DNA from: Chloroflexota bacterium
GTDB lineage: Bacteria > Chloroflexota > Dehalococcoidia > Lucifugimonadales > JAPUKM01
DNA length: 6,646 bases
Direction of reading: 5' to 3'
Assembly (NCBI GenBank): GCA_027295645.1
Contig: JAPUKM010000064.1
Span: forward strand, 1-6,646
Part shown: piece by piece, positions 1 to 5,772 of the stretch
How positions within the stretch are numbered: position 1 is the first letter of the stretch
Layout of the letters: every line of letters starts with the position of its first letter
Made by a program: the position numbers and the translations under genes
The notes under the pieces: model-generated
The model's input: only the letters and a program-made list of their open reading frames with translations
The model's database searches: none
What the model was told of the DNA's origin: nothing

Positions 1-62
1 CGAGTTCGCCAGGCTGTCCATCCAGTTTCTCAAAGGGAGTTAGCAGATACCATGTCTCTTGA

Positions 63-432
63 GGGCCAAGGAGACCAGTAAGCCGATTTTTGTCACCGAT
101 GTGATCGGGTGGCGACCATCTATCTTGGCCCAGCGTTACCGCAGGGCTCCAGCGGCCAACCCAGGGACAGGCCGGGCACCTTGTGTCCCTCTATTTGGCC
201 TTGCTCCAGGTGAGGTTTACCCGCCTCCGATGTCACCATCTGAGGCCGTGAGCTCTTACCTCACGATTTCACCCTTATCCCAATAGGAATGCCTATCGGG
301 ACGGTATGTTTCTGTGGCACTATCTATCGGGTTGCCCCGTCTGGGCGTTACCCAGCACCCTGCCCGGTGGAGCTCGGACTTTCCTCCCCGCCGGCTTTCG
401 CCGTCAGAGCGGCCGCCCGGTCTCCTTGGCCC
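63..432 (-). ncRNA. rnpB: RNase P RNA (bacterial type A)
   Basis: This is the catalytic RNA of ribonuclease P, which removes the 5' leader of precursor tRNAs. Read on the minus strand it shows the universal conserved blocks in order: GAGGAAAGTCCGAGCTC (386-370), the GGGCAGGGTGC element just after it, an ACAGAAA segment, GATAAGGGTGAAA (279-267) and GGAGCAAGGCCAAATAG (207-191). The ends are set by a perfect 14-bp P1 helix: GGGCCAAGGAGACC at 432-419 pairs with GGTCTCCTTGGCCC at 76-63. The length of about 370 nt fits a type A molecule. The mature 3' end may lie a few bases beyond 63. No hairpin with a T-run follows within the 62 bases available, so the terminator is either outside the window or not intrinsic. 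The two short open frames on the opposite strand here are chance frames. Confidence 0.96.
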
Positions 433-438
433 ATAGTC

Positions 439-467
439 AGTCTACCACCTTCCCCAGCTCCCGGAAA
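439..467 (-). promoter_or_regulatory. possible rnpB promoter
   Basis: On the minus strand a TAGACT -10 box (444-439) lies 6 bases before the first G of P1 at 432, exactly where a -10 box is expected for a transcript starting at the mature 5' end. The matching -35 position (467-462, TTTCCG) is poor. The placement is good but the sequence support is modest. Confidence 0.4.
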
Positions 468-484
468 GCAACGTTGCAATGCTG
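468..484. repeat. palindrome and half-site upstream of rnpB
   Basis: GCAACGTTGC (468-477) is a perfect 10-bp palindrome lying at or just upstream of the presumed rnpB -35 region. It overlaps TTGCAATGCTG (474-484), whose reverse complement matches the palindromic site at 545-555 in 9 of 11 positions. This could be an operator for the divergent rnpB/VTT promoters, but sites this short can arise by chance. Confidence 0.3.
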
Positions 485-504
485 TCCCCCGCTCACTGCT
501 GTTA

Positions 505-533
505 TTGAAAAAATCTTACAATTAGTTTAGACT
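505..533 (+). promoter_or_regulatory. promoter for the VTT membrane protein gene
   Basis: TTGAAA (505-510) and TAGACT (528-533) are separated by exactly 17 bp of AT-rich DNA, giving a predicted start near 540. The -35 box matches the sigma-70 consensus at 5 of 6 positions and the -10 box at 4 of 6. It lies in the only AT-rich stretch of the spacer between rnpB and the membrane protein gene. Confidence 0.6.
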
Positions 534-544
534 TTTGCCCAATC

Positions 545-555
545 CTGCATTGCAG
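545..555. repeat. 11-bp palindrome CTGCATTGCAG
   Basis: CTGCA-T-TGCAG is a perfect inverted repeat around one central base. It lies about 5-15 bases after the predicted transcription start of the VTT gene, a typical position for a repressor operator. Its core GCATTGCA is also the inverted copy of TGCAATGC at 475-482, so two related sites bracket the promoter. A regulatory role is inferred only from position. Confidence 0.3.
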
Positions 556-596
556 AAGTGGCTGGCCAGTGGCTAAGCCATCTCGGAACGCTCTCT

Positions 597-1286
597 ATGT
601 CCGCCCGCACAGCCACCAAGATCTCTGGCAACCTGAAGACTCACAGGAAGAACAGGGCCGCCAAAGCAGGCGACTCCCGTAAAGCAGGCCGCCGCGGCTC
701 ACCCAGCGCATCCCATCGCTCAGGGTTGCATCTTCGCCTGAAGGTGGCGGCCGTTGTCTGGCTCTCCATCCTCATTGCCGTCGTTATGACCCTATTCAGG
801 GAAACCATATCCCAACTTGGAAACTGGGGTTATGTGGGTGCCTTCGTAATCAACGGCATCAGCTCCGCATCCGTTGTGCTCCCCGCACCGGGAGGAGCAA
901 TAGTTCTGCTCATGGCCCCTGATTACAACCCTCTGTTGTTAGGAATAGCGGCGGGTATGGGCGGAGCCCTTGGCTCCCTCACCGCCTACTTTGTCGGAGC
1001 GCATGCACGGCCGGCCCTTCAAGGCCGCCGCCTCTATCCGCGGGCCCACCGGTTGATGCACCGCTTTGGCTCAGTGCTCCTGATACTGGCAACACTTATG
1101 CCTGTATCTCCAGGCGATTTCGTGGGTGTTCTGGCCGGGGCCACCCGGTATCCAATCTCACGATACCTGGTCTACGTTACCATTGCGAGTGTCATCAAGA
1201 TGACGGTGATGGTCTACTTAGCCATCGCCTCCTTTGCGCGGCTGGAGGAGTGGTTTGAGCGATGGGGTGGGGTTTCGCTCTGGTAG
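597..1286 (+). CDS. VTT-domain (SNARE-associated/DedA-like) integral membrane protein
   Basis: The protein is about 229 aa and looks like the VTT/SNARE-associated family, whose members include DedA-type proteins implicated in lipid flipping and envelope homeostasis. Counting from ATG 597, it has a strongly basic hydrophilic N-terminus (about residues 1-45), a transmembrane helix at 48-66, a broken hydrophobic segment at 78-107 containing LPAPGG, and a Gly-rich helix at 113-133 with the family-like GMGGALGSLTAYFVG. A basic loop follows, then a hydrophobic segment at 158-182 with SPGDFVGVLAG and a last helix at about 190-211. The two proline-broken segments fit the re-entrant loops of this fold. 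ATG 597 is preferred because a GGAA lies 8 nt upstream. GTG 558, in the same frame, would add 13 residues but has no ribosome site. The gene has its own promoter and is convergent with the recombinase-like gene. Substrate is unknown. Confidence 0.75.
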   Translation: MSARTATKISGNLKTHRKNRAAKAGDSRKAGRRGSPSASHRSGLHLRLKVAAVVWLSILIAVVMTLFRETISQLGNWGYVGAFVINGISSASVVLPAPGGAIVLLMAPDYNPLLLGIAAGMGGALGSLTAYFVGAHARPALQGRRLYPRAHRLMHRFGSVLLILATLMPVSPGDFVGVLAGATRYPISRYLVYVTIASVIKMTVMVYLAIASFARLEEWFERWGGVSLW

Positions 1287-1319
1287 AGACAGGCGTTCGC
1301 CACACCTCCTAAGGCAGCG

Positions 1320-2705
1320 TTACGACTCAGCCCTCTCAAAAGCCTGTACTTTGAGCCTAAGAACCACCCTACTCTTGGTAGTCTCCACACGCTCCAGCAG
1401 CATACCAAGGAGTTTCCGTCGGGTTGCCTGATCCGCGTTCTGCCACACTGCGGGCTGGGATGCCATCTCCGGCGAAAGAAGCTCCCCCTCACTGAGCGCC
1501 TGTTGCTCTTGAGCTAACCTGCTAAGCTGGCGGCGGAGCCGTCCCAGAGTAGTGGCCCCCCGGGCGGCTGAACGGAGATAGCGCAGATAGCGACGGCGCA
1601 GGTTCTCAGGCCAGGAGGCCATCTCCCCCTGCAACGGCTGTCCTGCTACCATGGGCGTCCTGTCCTTGCGTTTAACGGCTGCTGGCGCTGTCATTTCCAG
1701 CCTGTGATAGAGCTCTGTGACCACCGCTTCCTCAAGCTCTCCTGCCCTCCAGGTCTGATACTCGCACAAACCCTGGTTGGTACGCGACTGGCACTGGTAG
1801 TATCGGTAGACGCTGCGCATCCGGCGTCCATCCTTCCGGTGCCAGCTTTGACGACGGGTGACGCCGATCATGCGGTTACCACACTGCTCGCAGTACACCA
1901 GCCCCGACAGTAGGAACGGCTCCTGCACGGGAGTGCGTCGTATTGGACTACGGGACTGCATCATATCCTGTACCTGTCGAAACTCTTGGGGAGAGATCAT
2001 GGGGGGATGATTCCCGGGAAGCCGTAGGCCAAACCGCGTGTAGGTGCCGATGTAGACACGGTTCCGTAGGATATCCCGGATAGTGCCCATACTCCAACTC
2101 CGGCCCCGACGGGTGAGGTAGCCGTGCTGATTCAGGTAACCGACGATGCTTCGCAGACCTAACCCCTGCTCCCGGTACAACCGGAACATCAGGTGAACGA
2201 CCTCCGCCTCCTGAGACACCTCCTCAAGCCGTCTCGTCGCACCAATCCTGTAGCCGTAGGGAGGCCTCCCCAATCCTTCGCCCAACAAGGCCTTGGCCTC
2301 CATCCCCTCACGGATACGCTGCCGCCGCACAGAGTTGGTACCATTGTGGAAGGCCTTCAGGAGACCCTGAAGCGGGTCCGGCAGATTCTCATCCGTGCAG
2401 AGCACCTGAGAACCCAACTGATCTATGGCGAGGAACCCTTCCACCGCCTGCTCCAGCGTTATGCCCAGGTGTTCGGGCTTGTGCACCAGTACCAGGAAGC
2501 TGGATGTGGCCTCCCGGATGTGCTGAAGCATGTCACGGAAGGCCGGGCGGGTGGGCTCCTCCTGGGAATCGGCGAACACGGCTACGAGGTTGTGATGCTT
2601 GCGGCGGCAGTAGTCGGCGAAGTCGCTCTCCAGGCGGGAACGGGACGTACCGGTAGATTCTGGAGATGCGGACGGATCGTATGTGCAGTATCCGATGGAC
2701 CGCAC
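1320..2705 (-). CDS. large serine-recombinase family protein with degenerate catalytic domain
   Basis: This 461-aa protein has the architecture of a large serine recombinase. The N-terminal resolvase-type domain spans about 1-125, the Recombinase DNA-binding domain about 140-225 (GRPPYGY at 146-152, then a helical region and WSMGTIRDILRNRVYIGTY), and the zinc-ribbon domain about 262-330 with Cys272, Cys275, Cys305 and Cys314. A basic, partly helical tail follows. Aligned by eye with gamma-delta resolvase, Tyr6 is kept, but Arg8 is Thr8, the nucleophile Ser10 is Asp10, Arg68 is His79 and Arg71 is Ile82. The Arg45 equivalent (Arg53) remains. Strand transfer should therefore be impossible, yet the frame is intact, which suggests a retained DNA-binding or regulatory role rather than a decaying gene. 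The start is GTG, 3 bp after the stop of the zinc-ribbon gene and without a clear ribosome site, so translational coupling is likely. No attachment sites or cargo genes are visible. Confidence 0.85.
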   Translation of the reverse strand: MRSIGYCTYDPSASPESTGTSRSRLESDFADYCRRKHHNLVAVFADSQEEPTRPAFRDMLQHIREATSSFLVLVHKPEHLGITLEQAVEGFLAIDQLGSQVLCTDENLPDPLQGLLKAFHNGTNSVRRQRIREGMEAKALLGEGLGRPPYGYRIGATRRLEEVSQEAEVVHLMFRLYREQGLGLRSIVGYLNQHGYLTRRGRSWSMGTIRDILRNRVYIGTYTRFGLRLPGNHPPMISPQEFRQVQDMMQSRSPIRRTPVQEPFLLSGLVYCEQCGNRMIGVTRRQSWHRKDGRRMRSVYRYYQCQSRTNQGLCEYQTWRAGELEEAVVTELYHRLEMTAPAAVKRKDRTPMVAGQPLQGEMASWPENLRRRYLRYLRSAARGATTLGRLRRQLSRLAQEQQALSEGELLSPEMASQPAVWQNADQATRRKLLGMLLERVETTKSRVVLRLKVQAFERAES

Positions 2706-2708
2706 AGG

Positions 2709-3410
2709 TCAACTCAGATAGAGGATTCTGGCACAGCTATTACACTGGATCGGCTCGCTGCCGGAGCGGAGCCTTTGCATCTCATGAGTAGGCAGCGTCA
2801 GGCGGCACCCCTGGCACATTCCGCGTTCCACACGAGCCACCGCATAGCCTTGGCGAGCCTGTCGCACCTTTTCATATCTGACAAGATGTTCGGGGTCGGC
2901 GTGAGATACCTTCTCGCCACGGTCTTTCGTCAGACCCTCTAGCTGTTTGAGAAGTGTCGTCCTCTCTTCGCCAAGGGTAACCAACGATTTCCCCCTCTCC
3001 TCATCCATTCTCACAAGCTCCTCGCTGGACCTGGCCATCCTCTTCTCGGCCTCCTCCAGCTCAACCATCATGGCAAGGAGCTGGTCCTCAGCCTGCTGCG
3101 CCTGCTCCTTAGCTATCTGGATCTCACTGAAGCCGCTCTCCATCTCCCGGGGGCTCTTCACCGATCCACCATAGAGCCTGCTATCCAAGGCCTTTACTCT
3201 ATCCTCTATGGCTTGGAGTTCCAGTGTCTGCGTGCTCTGCTTCTGGTGAAGTTGACGCACGGTGTTCTGTTGCTCTTCAATCTCATCCCTGATACGGACC
3301 AGTTCACTATCATCCTCTATCTGCTCCTTCACAGACGTCAGTTGGGTCTGAGAACGATCTATCTCCCAGTCAAGCTCTTGAAGCTCGTAAAGGCGATGTA
3401 CGGTCGTCAT
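2709..3410 (-). CDS. C4-type zinc-ribbon coiled-coil protein (CT398-like, zf-RING_7)
   Basis: The 233-aa protein belongs to the CT398-like family: a long N-terminal coiled coil followed by a small C4 zinc ribbon. Residues 1 to about 170 are Glu/Gln/Arg/Leu-rich heptad-like helix, interrupted by the family's characteristic LYGGSVKSPREM segment near 79-90. The ribbon uses Cys199/Cys202 (CQGC) and Cys223/Cys226 (CNSC), close to the C-terminus. There is no signal peptide or membrane segment, so it should be cytoplasmic. The family is widespread but its function is poorly defined. A nucleic-acid-binding or adaptor role is commonly suspected. ATG 3410 is preceded by a G-rich ribosome site (GGGGGAGC) and lies about 24 nt after a predicted transcription start. 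It is the first gene of a probable two-gene operon with the recombinase-like protein. Confidence 0.88.
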   Translation of the reverse strand: MTTVHRLYELQELDWEIDRSQTQLTSVKEQIEDDSELVRIRDEIEEQQNTVRQLHQKQSTQTLELQAIEDRVKALDSRLYGGSVKSPREMESGFSEIQIAKEQAQQAEDQLLAMMVELEEAEKRMARSSEELVRMDEERGKSLVTLGEERTTLLKQLEGLTKDRGEKVSHADPEHLVRYEKVRQARQGYAVARVERGMCQGCRLTLPTHEMQRLRSGSEPIQCNSCARILYLS

Positions 3411-3440
3411 GCTCCCCCCCGCAGAGATACGCTCTATTGG

Positions 3441-3468
3441 ATTGTAGACCGCCGTTGAAAGATGTCAA
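3441..3468 (-). promoter_or_regulatory. promoter of the zinc-ribbon/recombinase-like operon
   Basis: On the minus strand, a perfect TTGACA -35 box (3468-3463) and a TACAAT -10 box (3446-3441, 5 of 6) are separated by 16 bp. The predicted start near 3434 leaves a short leader of about 24 nt. A 7-bp inverted repeat, ACGCTCT (3429-3435) and AGAGCGT (3472-3478), brackets the promoter but may be coincidental. Confidence 0.72.
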
Positions 3469-3513
3469 GAAAGAGCGTGAACTCCCTCATCCTGAGGTGC
3501 ATCTAATCTCTGG

Positions 3514-3543
3514 TTGAAGGATACTCTCGCTTCCTAGTACAAT
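3514..3543 (+). promoter_or_regulatory. cysS fusion gene promoter
   Basis: TTGAAG (3514-3519) and TACAAT (3538-3543) are 18 bp apart, giving a predicted start near 3550 and a leader of only about 27 nt. That is too short to hold a T-box or other riboswitch, so tRNA-responsive control of this gene is unlikely unless transcription starts farther upstream. Confidence 0.62.
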
Positions 3544-3561
3544 CAAACGTACCTCAACGAG

Positions 3562-3567
3562 TGGAGG
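3562..3567 (+). promoter_or_regulatory. ribosome binding site deciding the GTG start of cysS
   Basis: TGGAGG ends 9 nt before GTG 3577. It supports that GTG as the true start, and the protein from it begins with the CysRS-typical N-terminal strand (FRIFNTLT). No ATG lies in a comparable position. Confidence 0.75.
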
Positions 3568-3576
3568 CTCCCGGCA

Positions 3577-5754
3577 GTGGCCTTTCGCATCTTCAACACA
3601 CTGACCCGCAAAGTCGAAGAGTTCGTCCCGCGAACCTCCAACGTCGTTACCATGTACACGTGCGGGCCCACCGTGTACCGCGATGCGCACATAGGTAACT
3701 TCCGTTCTTATCTCATGGCTGACTGGATTCGTCGTGTCTTTGAGCGTGAGGGCTACGCCGTCCAACATATCAAGAATATCACCGATGTGGGGCACATGCG
3801 GCAAGAGGTGCTTGAACGCGGCGAGGACAAGGTCATCGCCGCCGCCATATCCGAGGGCAAGACCCCAATGGAGATCGCCAAGGCCTATACAGAGACCTTC
3901 TTCCAAGATGAGGCGAAGCTCAATATCCGCCCTGCCCATGAGTTCCCCAGGGCAACGGAGCATGTCGAAGAGATGATCGAGCTGACCCGGAGTCTTCTGG
4001 CCCGGGGACACGCCTACCAGGCAGGGGGAAACATCTACTTCTCCGTGTCCAGCTTTCCCAGATATGGCGAACTCTCGGGCAACATCGGGGCGGAGCTACA
4101 GGTGGGGGTGAGGGTCGAAGTGGACCCTCTGAAGCGGGATGCCCGGGACTTCACACTATGGAAAGAGGCCGAGGCGGGCCGCATGCTCAAGTGGGATAGT
4201 CCCTGGGGCGAGGGCTTTCCAGGCTGGCACATCGAGTGCAGCGCGATGTCCATGAAATATTTGGGCAAGCAGATCGATATCCACACCGGCGGCGTGGACA
4301 ACATCTTTCCTCACCATGAGGGGGAGATCGCCCAGAGCCAGGGGGCCACCGGTCTCGATTTCGTCAGATACTGGGTCCATGGACAGCACCTTCTGGCCGA
4401 CGGCGTCAAGATGGCCAAGTCCGCCGCCAACAACTATACGCTCAGGGACCTGGAGGCTCGGGACTTTGAGCCCCTGGCCTTTCGCTACCTTTGTCTCACG
4501 GCCAGATTCAATACGCGCCTGAATTTCACCTTTGCCGCGCTGCGTGCCGCCCAGCGGGGCCTCACTCGCCTCCGGGACAGGGTGTGGGAGTGGTCCCTGG
4601 GCCCCAGGGAGAAGTTGGAGCCAACCCAGGAGATGGATGCGTGCCGGAGCGCCTTCTGGGGGCGGGTCAACGACAACCTTGATATGCCGGGAGCCCTTGC
4701 CCAGGCATGGAGGACGGCTCATCTGCCCCTCCCTCCGAGCAGCAGACTCCAACTCCTCCTGGAATTTGATGAGGTTCTGGGGCTGGGCCTCTCAGATGTT
4801 CTGGCACGCTACAGACTGCCTTCGGAGGCGGATATCACCCTCCAAGGGCGGGCGGCCCTCAGAGAAAAGCGCCGATACAGCAATGCCGACTCCATCCGCC
4901 AACAGCTGCATACCGAGGGGTATGTTGTGCGAGATACCCACGGAGGCACCCGGGCACGTCCGATGACTGGCCAGGAGCGCCGCGCCGAGGCCTGGCAGGA
5001 GGTCTCATCCTCTCACGAGGTGCCATCTCTGATCGATCACCCCGATGCCGTAGACGTCAGCTTCGTCCTCTTGGCCTGCAACTATCAAGAGGATGTCCAA
5101 CGTTGCATACAGAGCGCACTGCGCTGGACCGATACGAGCTCGGTCGAGGTGGTGGTCGTCGACAACGGCTCCACGGATGGAACATCCCGTTGGCTAGAGG
5201 ATCTGGCCCAGGCGGACCCACGGGTCCGCGTCGTTCACACCGACCATATTCTGGGAGACGCGGCCGCAAAGAATATCGGGCTGAAGCAAAGCCTGGGCCG
5301 GATTGTAATCCTGTTGGATACCAGCGCGGAGGTGACGGGAGACCTGCACACCCCCCTGCTCCAGACGCTACGCGACTCTCGGGTGGGAATGGCTGGCCCC
5401 TTCGGGCTTGTCACCACCGACCTGCGCCACTTCGACGAGGTGGCCAATTCTACCGAGGTGGACGCCATGCAGGCCTACTGCTTCGCCTTCCGTCGCGCCG
5501 ACCTGGCAATAGTGGGATGGATGCCGGAAAGCTTCCGCTTCTACCGCAACTTGGACATCCAGTTCAGCTTCCAGTTCAAGGCCAGCGGATTCAAGATCCT
5601 GGCTGATCGCAGTCTGCCTGTGCACCGCCACGAACATCGCCAATGGTCCGAGCTCGCTGAAGAGGAGCGGGAAAAGTTAAGCCATGATAACTTCCGGCGG
5701 TTTCTCAAGCGATGGGAGCACCGGAAGGACCTCCTGGTCGTTAACCAGGCCTAG
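3577..5754 (+). CDS. cysS: cysteinyl-tRNA synthetase fused to a C-terminal family 2 glycosyltransferase domain
   Basis: A single 725-codon frame carries two enzymes. Residues 1 to about 462 are a full-length CysRS, which charges tRNA-Cys with cysteine using ATP. Visible features are Cys29, the HIGH-type motif HIGN (38-41), KNITDVGH, GWHIECSAMS with Cys221, FPHHEGE with His246 and Glu250 (with Cys29 and Cys221 the usual zinc ligands), KMAKS (278-282), an alpha-helical anticodon-binding region (about 310-410), and the customary ending VRDTHGGTR (451-459). Ordinary CysRS stops here, at about 460 aa. A charged linker (about 463-490) leads to a GT-A domain (493-725): VSFVLLACNY, VDNGSTDGT (528-536), AAAKNIGL and VILLDTSAEV (577-586), then GWMPE and PVHRHEHRQW. 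There is no signal peptide or membrane helix. The acceptor-metal motif is reduced to Asp581-Thr-Ser, so sugar specificity or even activity is uncertain. The synthetase part is secure, the glycosyltransferase family call is good, and its target is unknown. Confidence 0.93.
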   Translation: MAFRIFNTLTRKVEEFVPRTSNVVTMYTCGPTVYRDAHIGNFRSYLMADWIRRVFEREGYAVQHIKNITDVGHMRQEVLERGEDKVIAAAISEGKTPMEIAKAYTETFFQDEAKLNIRPAHEFPRATEHVEEMIELTRSLLARGHAYQAGGNIYFSVSSFPRYGELSGNIGAELQVGVRVEVDPLKRDARDFTLWKEAEAGRMLKWDSPWGEGFPGWHIECSAMSMKYLGKQIDIHTGGVDNIFPHHEGEIAQSQGATGLDFVRYWVHGQHLLADGVKMAKSAANNYTLRDLEARDFEPLAFRYLCLTARFNTRLNFTFAALRAAQRGLTRLRDRVWEWSLGPREKLEPTQEMDACRSAFWGRVNDNLDMPGALAQAWRTAHLPLPPSSRLQLLLEFDEVLGLGLSDVLARYRLPSEADITLQGRAALREKRRYSNADSIRQQLHTEGYVVRDTHGGTRARPMTGQERRAEAWQEVSSSHEVPSLIDHPDAVDVSFVLLACNYQEDVQRCIQSALRWTDTSSVEVVVVDNGSTDGTSRWLEDLAQADPRVRVVHTDHILGDAAAKNIGLKQSLGRIVILLDTSAEVTGDLHTPLLQTLRDSRVGMAGPFGLVTTDLRHFDEVANSTEVDAMQAYCFAFRRADLAIVGWMPESFRFYRNLDIQFSFQFKASGFKILADRSLPVHRHEHRQWSELAEEEREKLSHDNFRRFLKRWEHRKDLLVVNQA

Positions 5755-5772
5755 GCGCATCCGAACACCGGC

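Noticed and set aside
59..530. Short plus-strand open frames across the rnpB region
   Set aside because: They read the complement of a structural RNA whose conserved blocks and P1 helix are unmistakable. The peptides are not protein-like.
475..554. An invertible promoter switch (phase variation) using the inverted TGCAATGC/GCATTGCA pair
   Set aside because: The repeats are only 8 bp and the local recombinase homologue lacks the nucleophilic serine, so inversion is not supported.
1290..1320. GGCG-TT-CGCC mini-hairpin between the VTT and recombinase-like stops as a bidirectional terminator
   Set aside because: The stem is only 4 bp and no T-run follows on either strand.
1320..2705. An integrative mobile element or prophage marked by the recombinase gene
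   Set aside because: No flanking direct repeats, attachment-site duplication or cargo genes are seen. The gene sits 3 bp from a housekeeping gene and its catalytic residues are absent.
2193..2942. A 249-codon plus-strand open frame opposite the recombinase-like and zinc-ribbon genes
   Set aside because: It spans the junction of two strongly supported minus-strand genes, shows no recognisable domain and has low-complexity composition typical of antisense frames in GC-rich DNA.
3481..3576. A T-box leader controlling cysS
   Set aside because: The predicted leader is about 27 nt, and no T-box sequence or antiterminator/terminator pair is visible in the spacer.
4156..4752. A 198-codon minus-strand open frame inside the CysRS region
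   Set aside because: It lies entirely antisense to a conserved synthetase domain and has no domain, promoter or ribosome site of its own.
3577..4962. The synthetase being MshC (mycothiol ligase) instead of CysRS
   Set aside because: The region has full CysRS length, includes a tRNA anticodon-binding C-terminal region and the CysRS-type ending with GGTR. MshC is shorter and lacks much of this.
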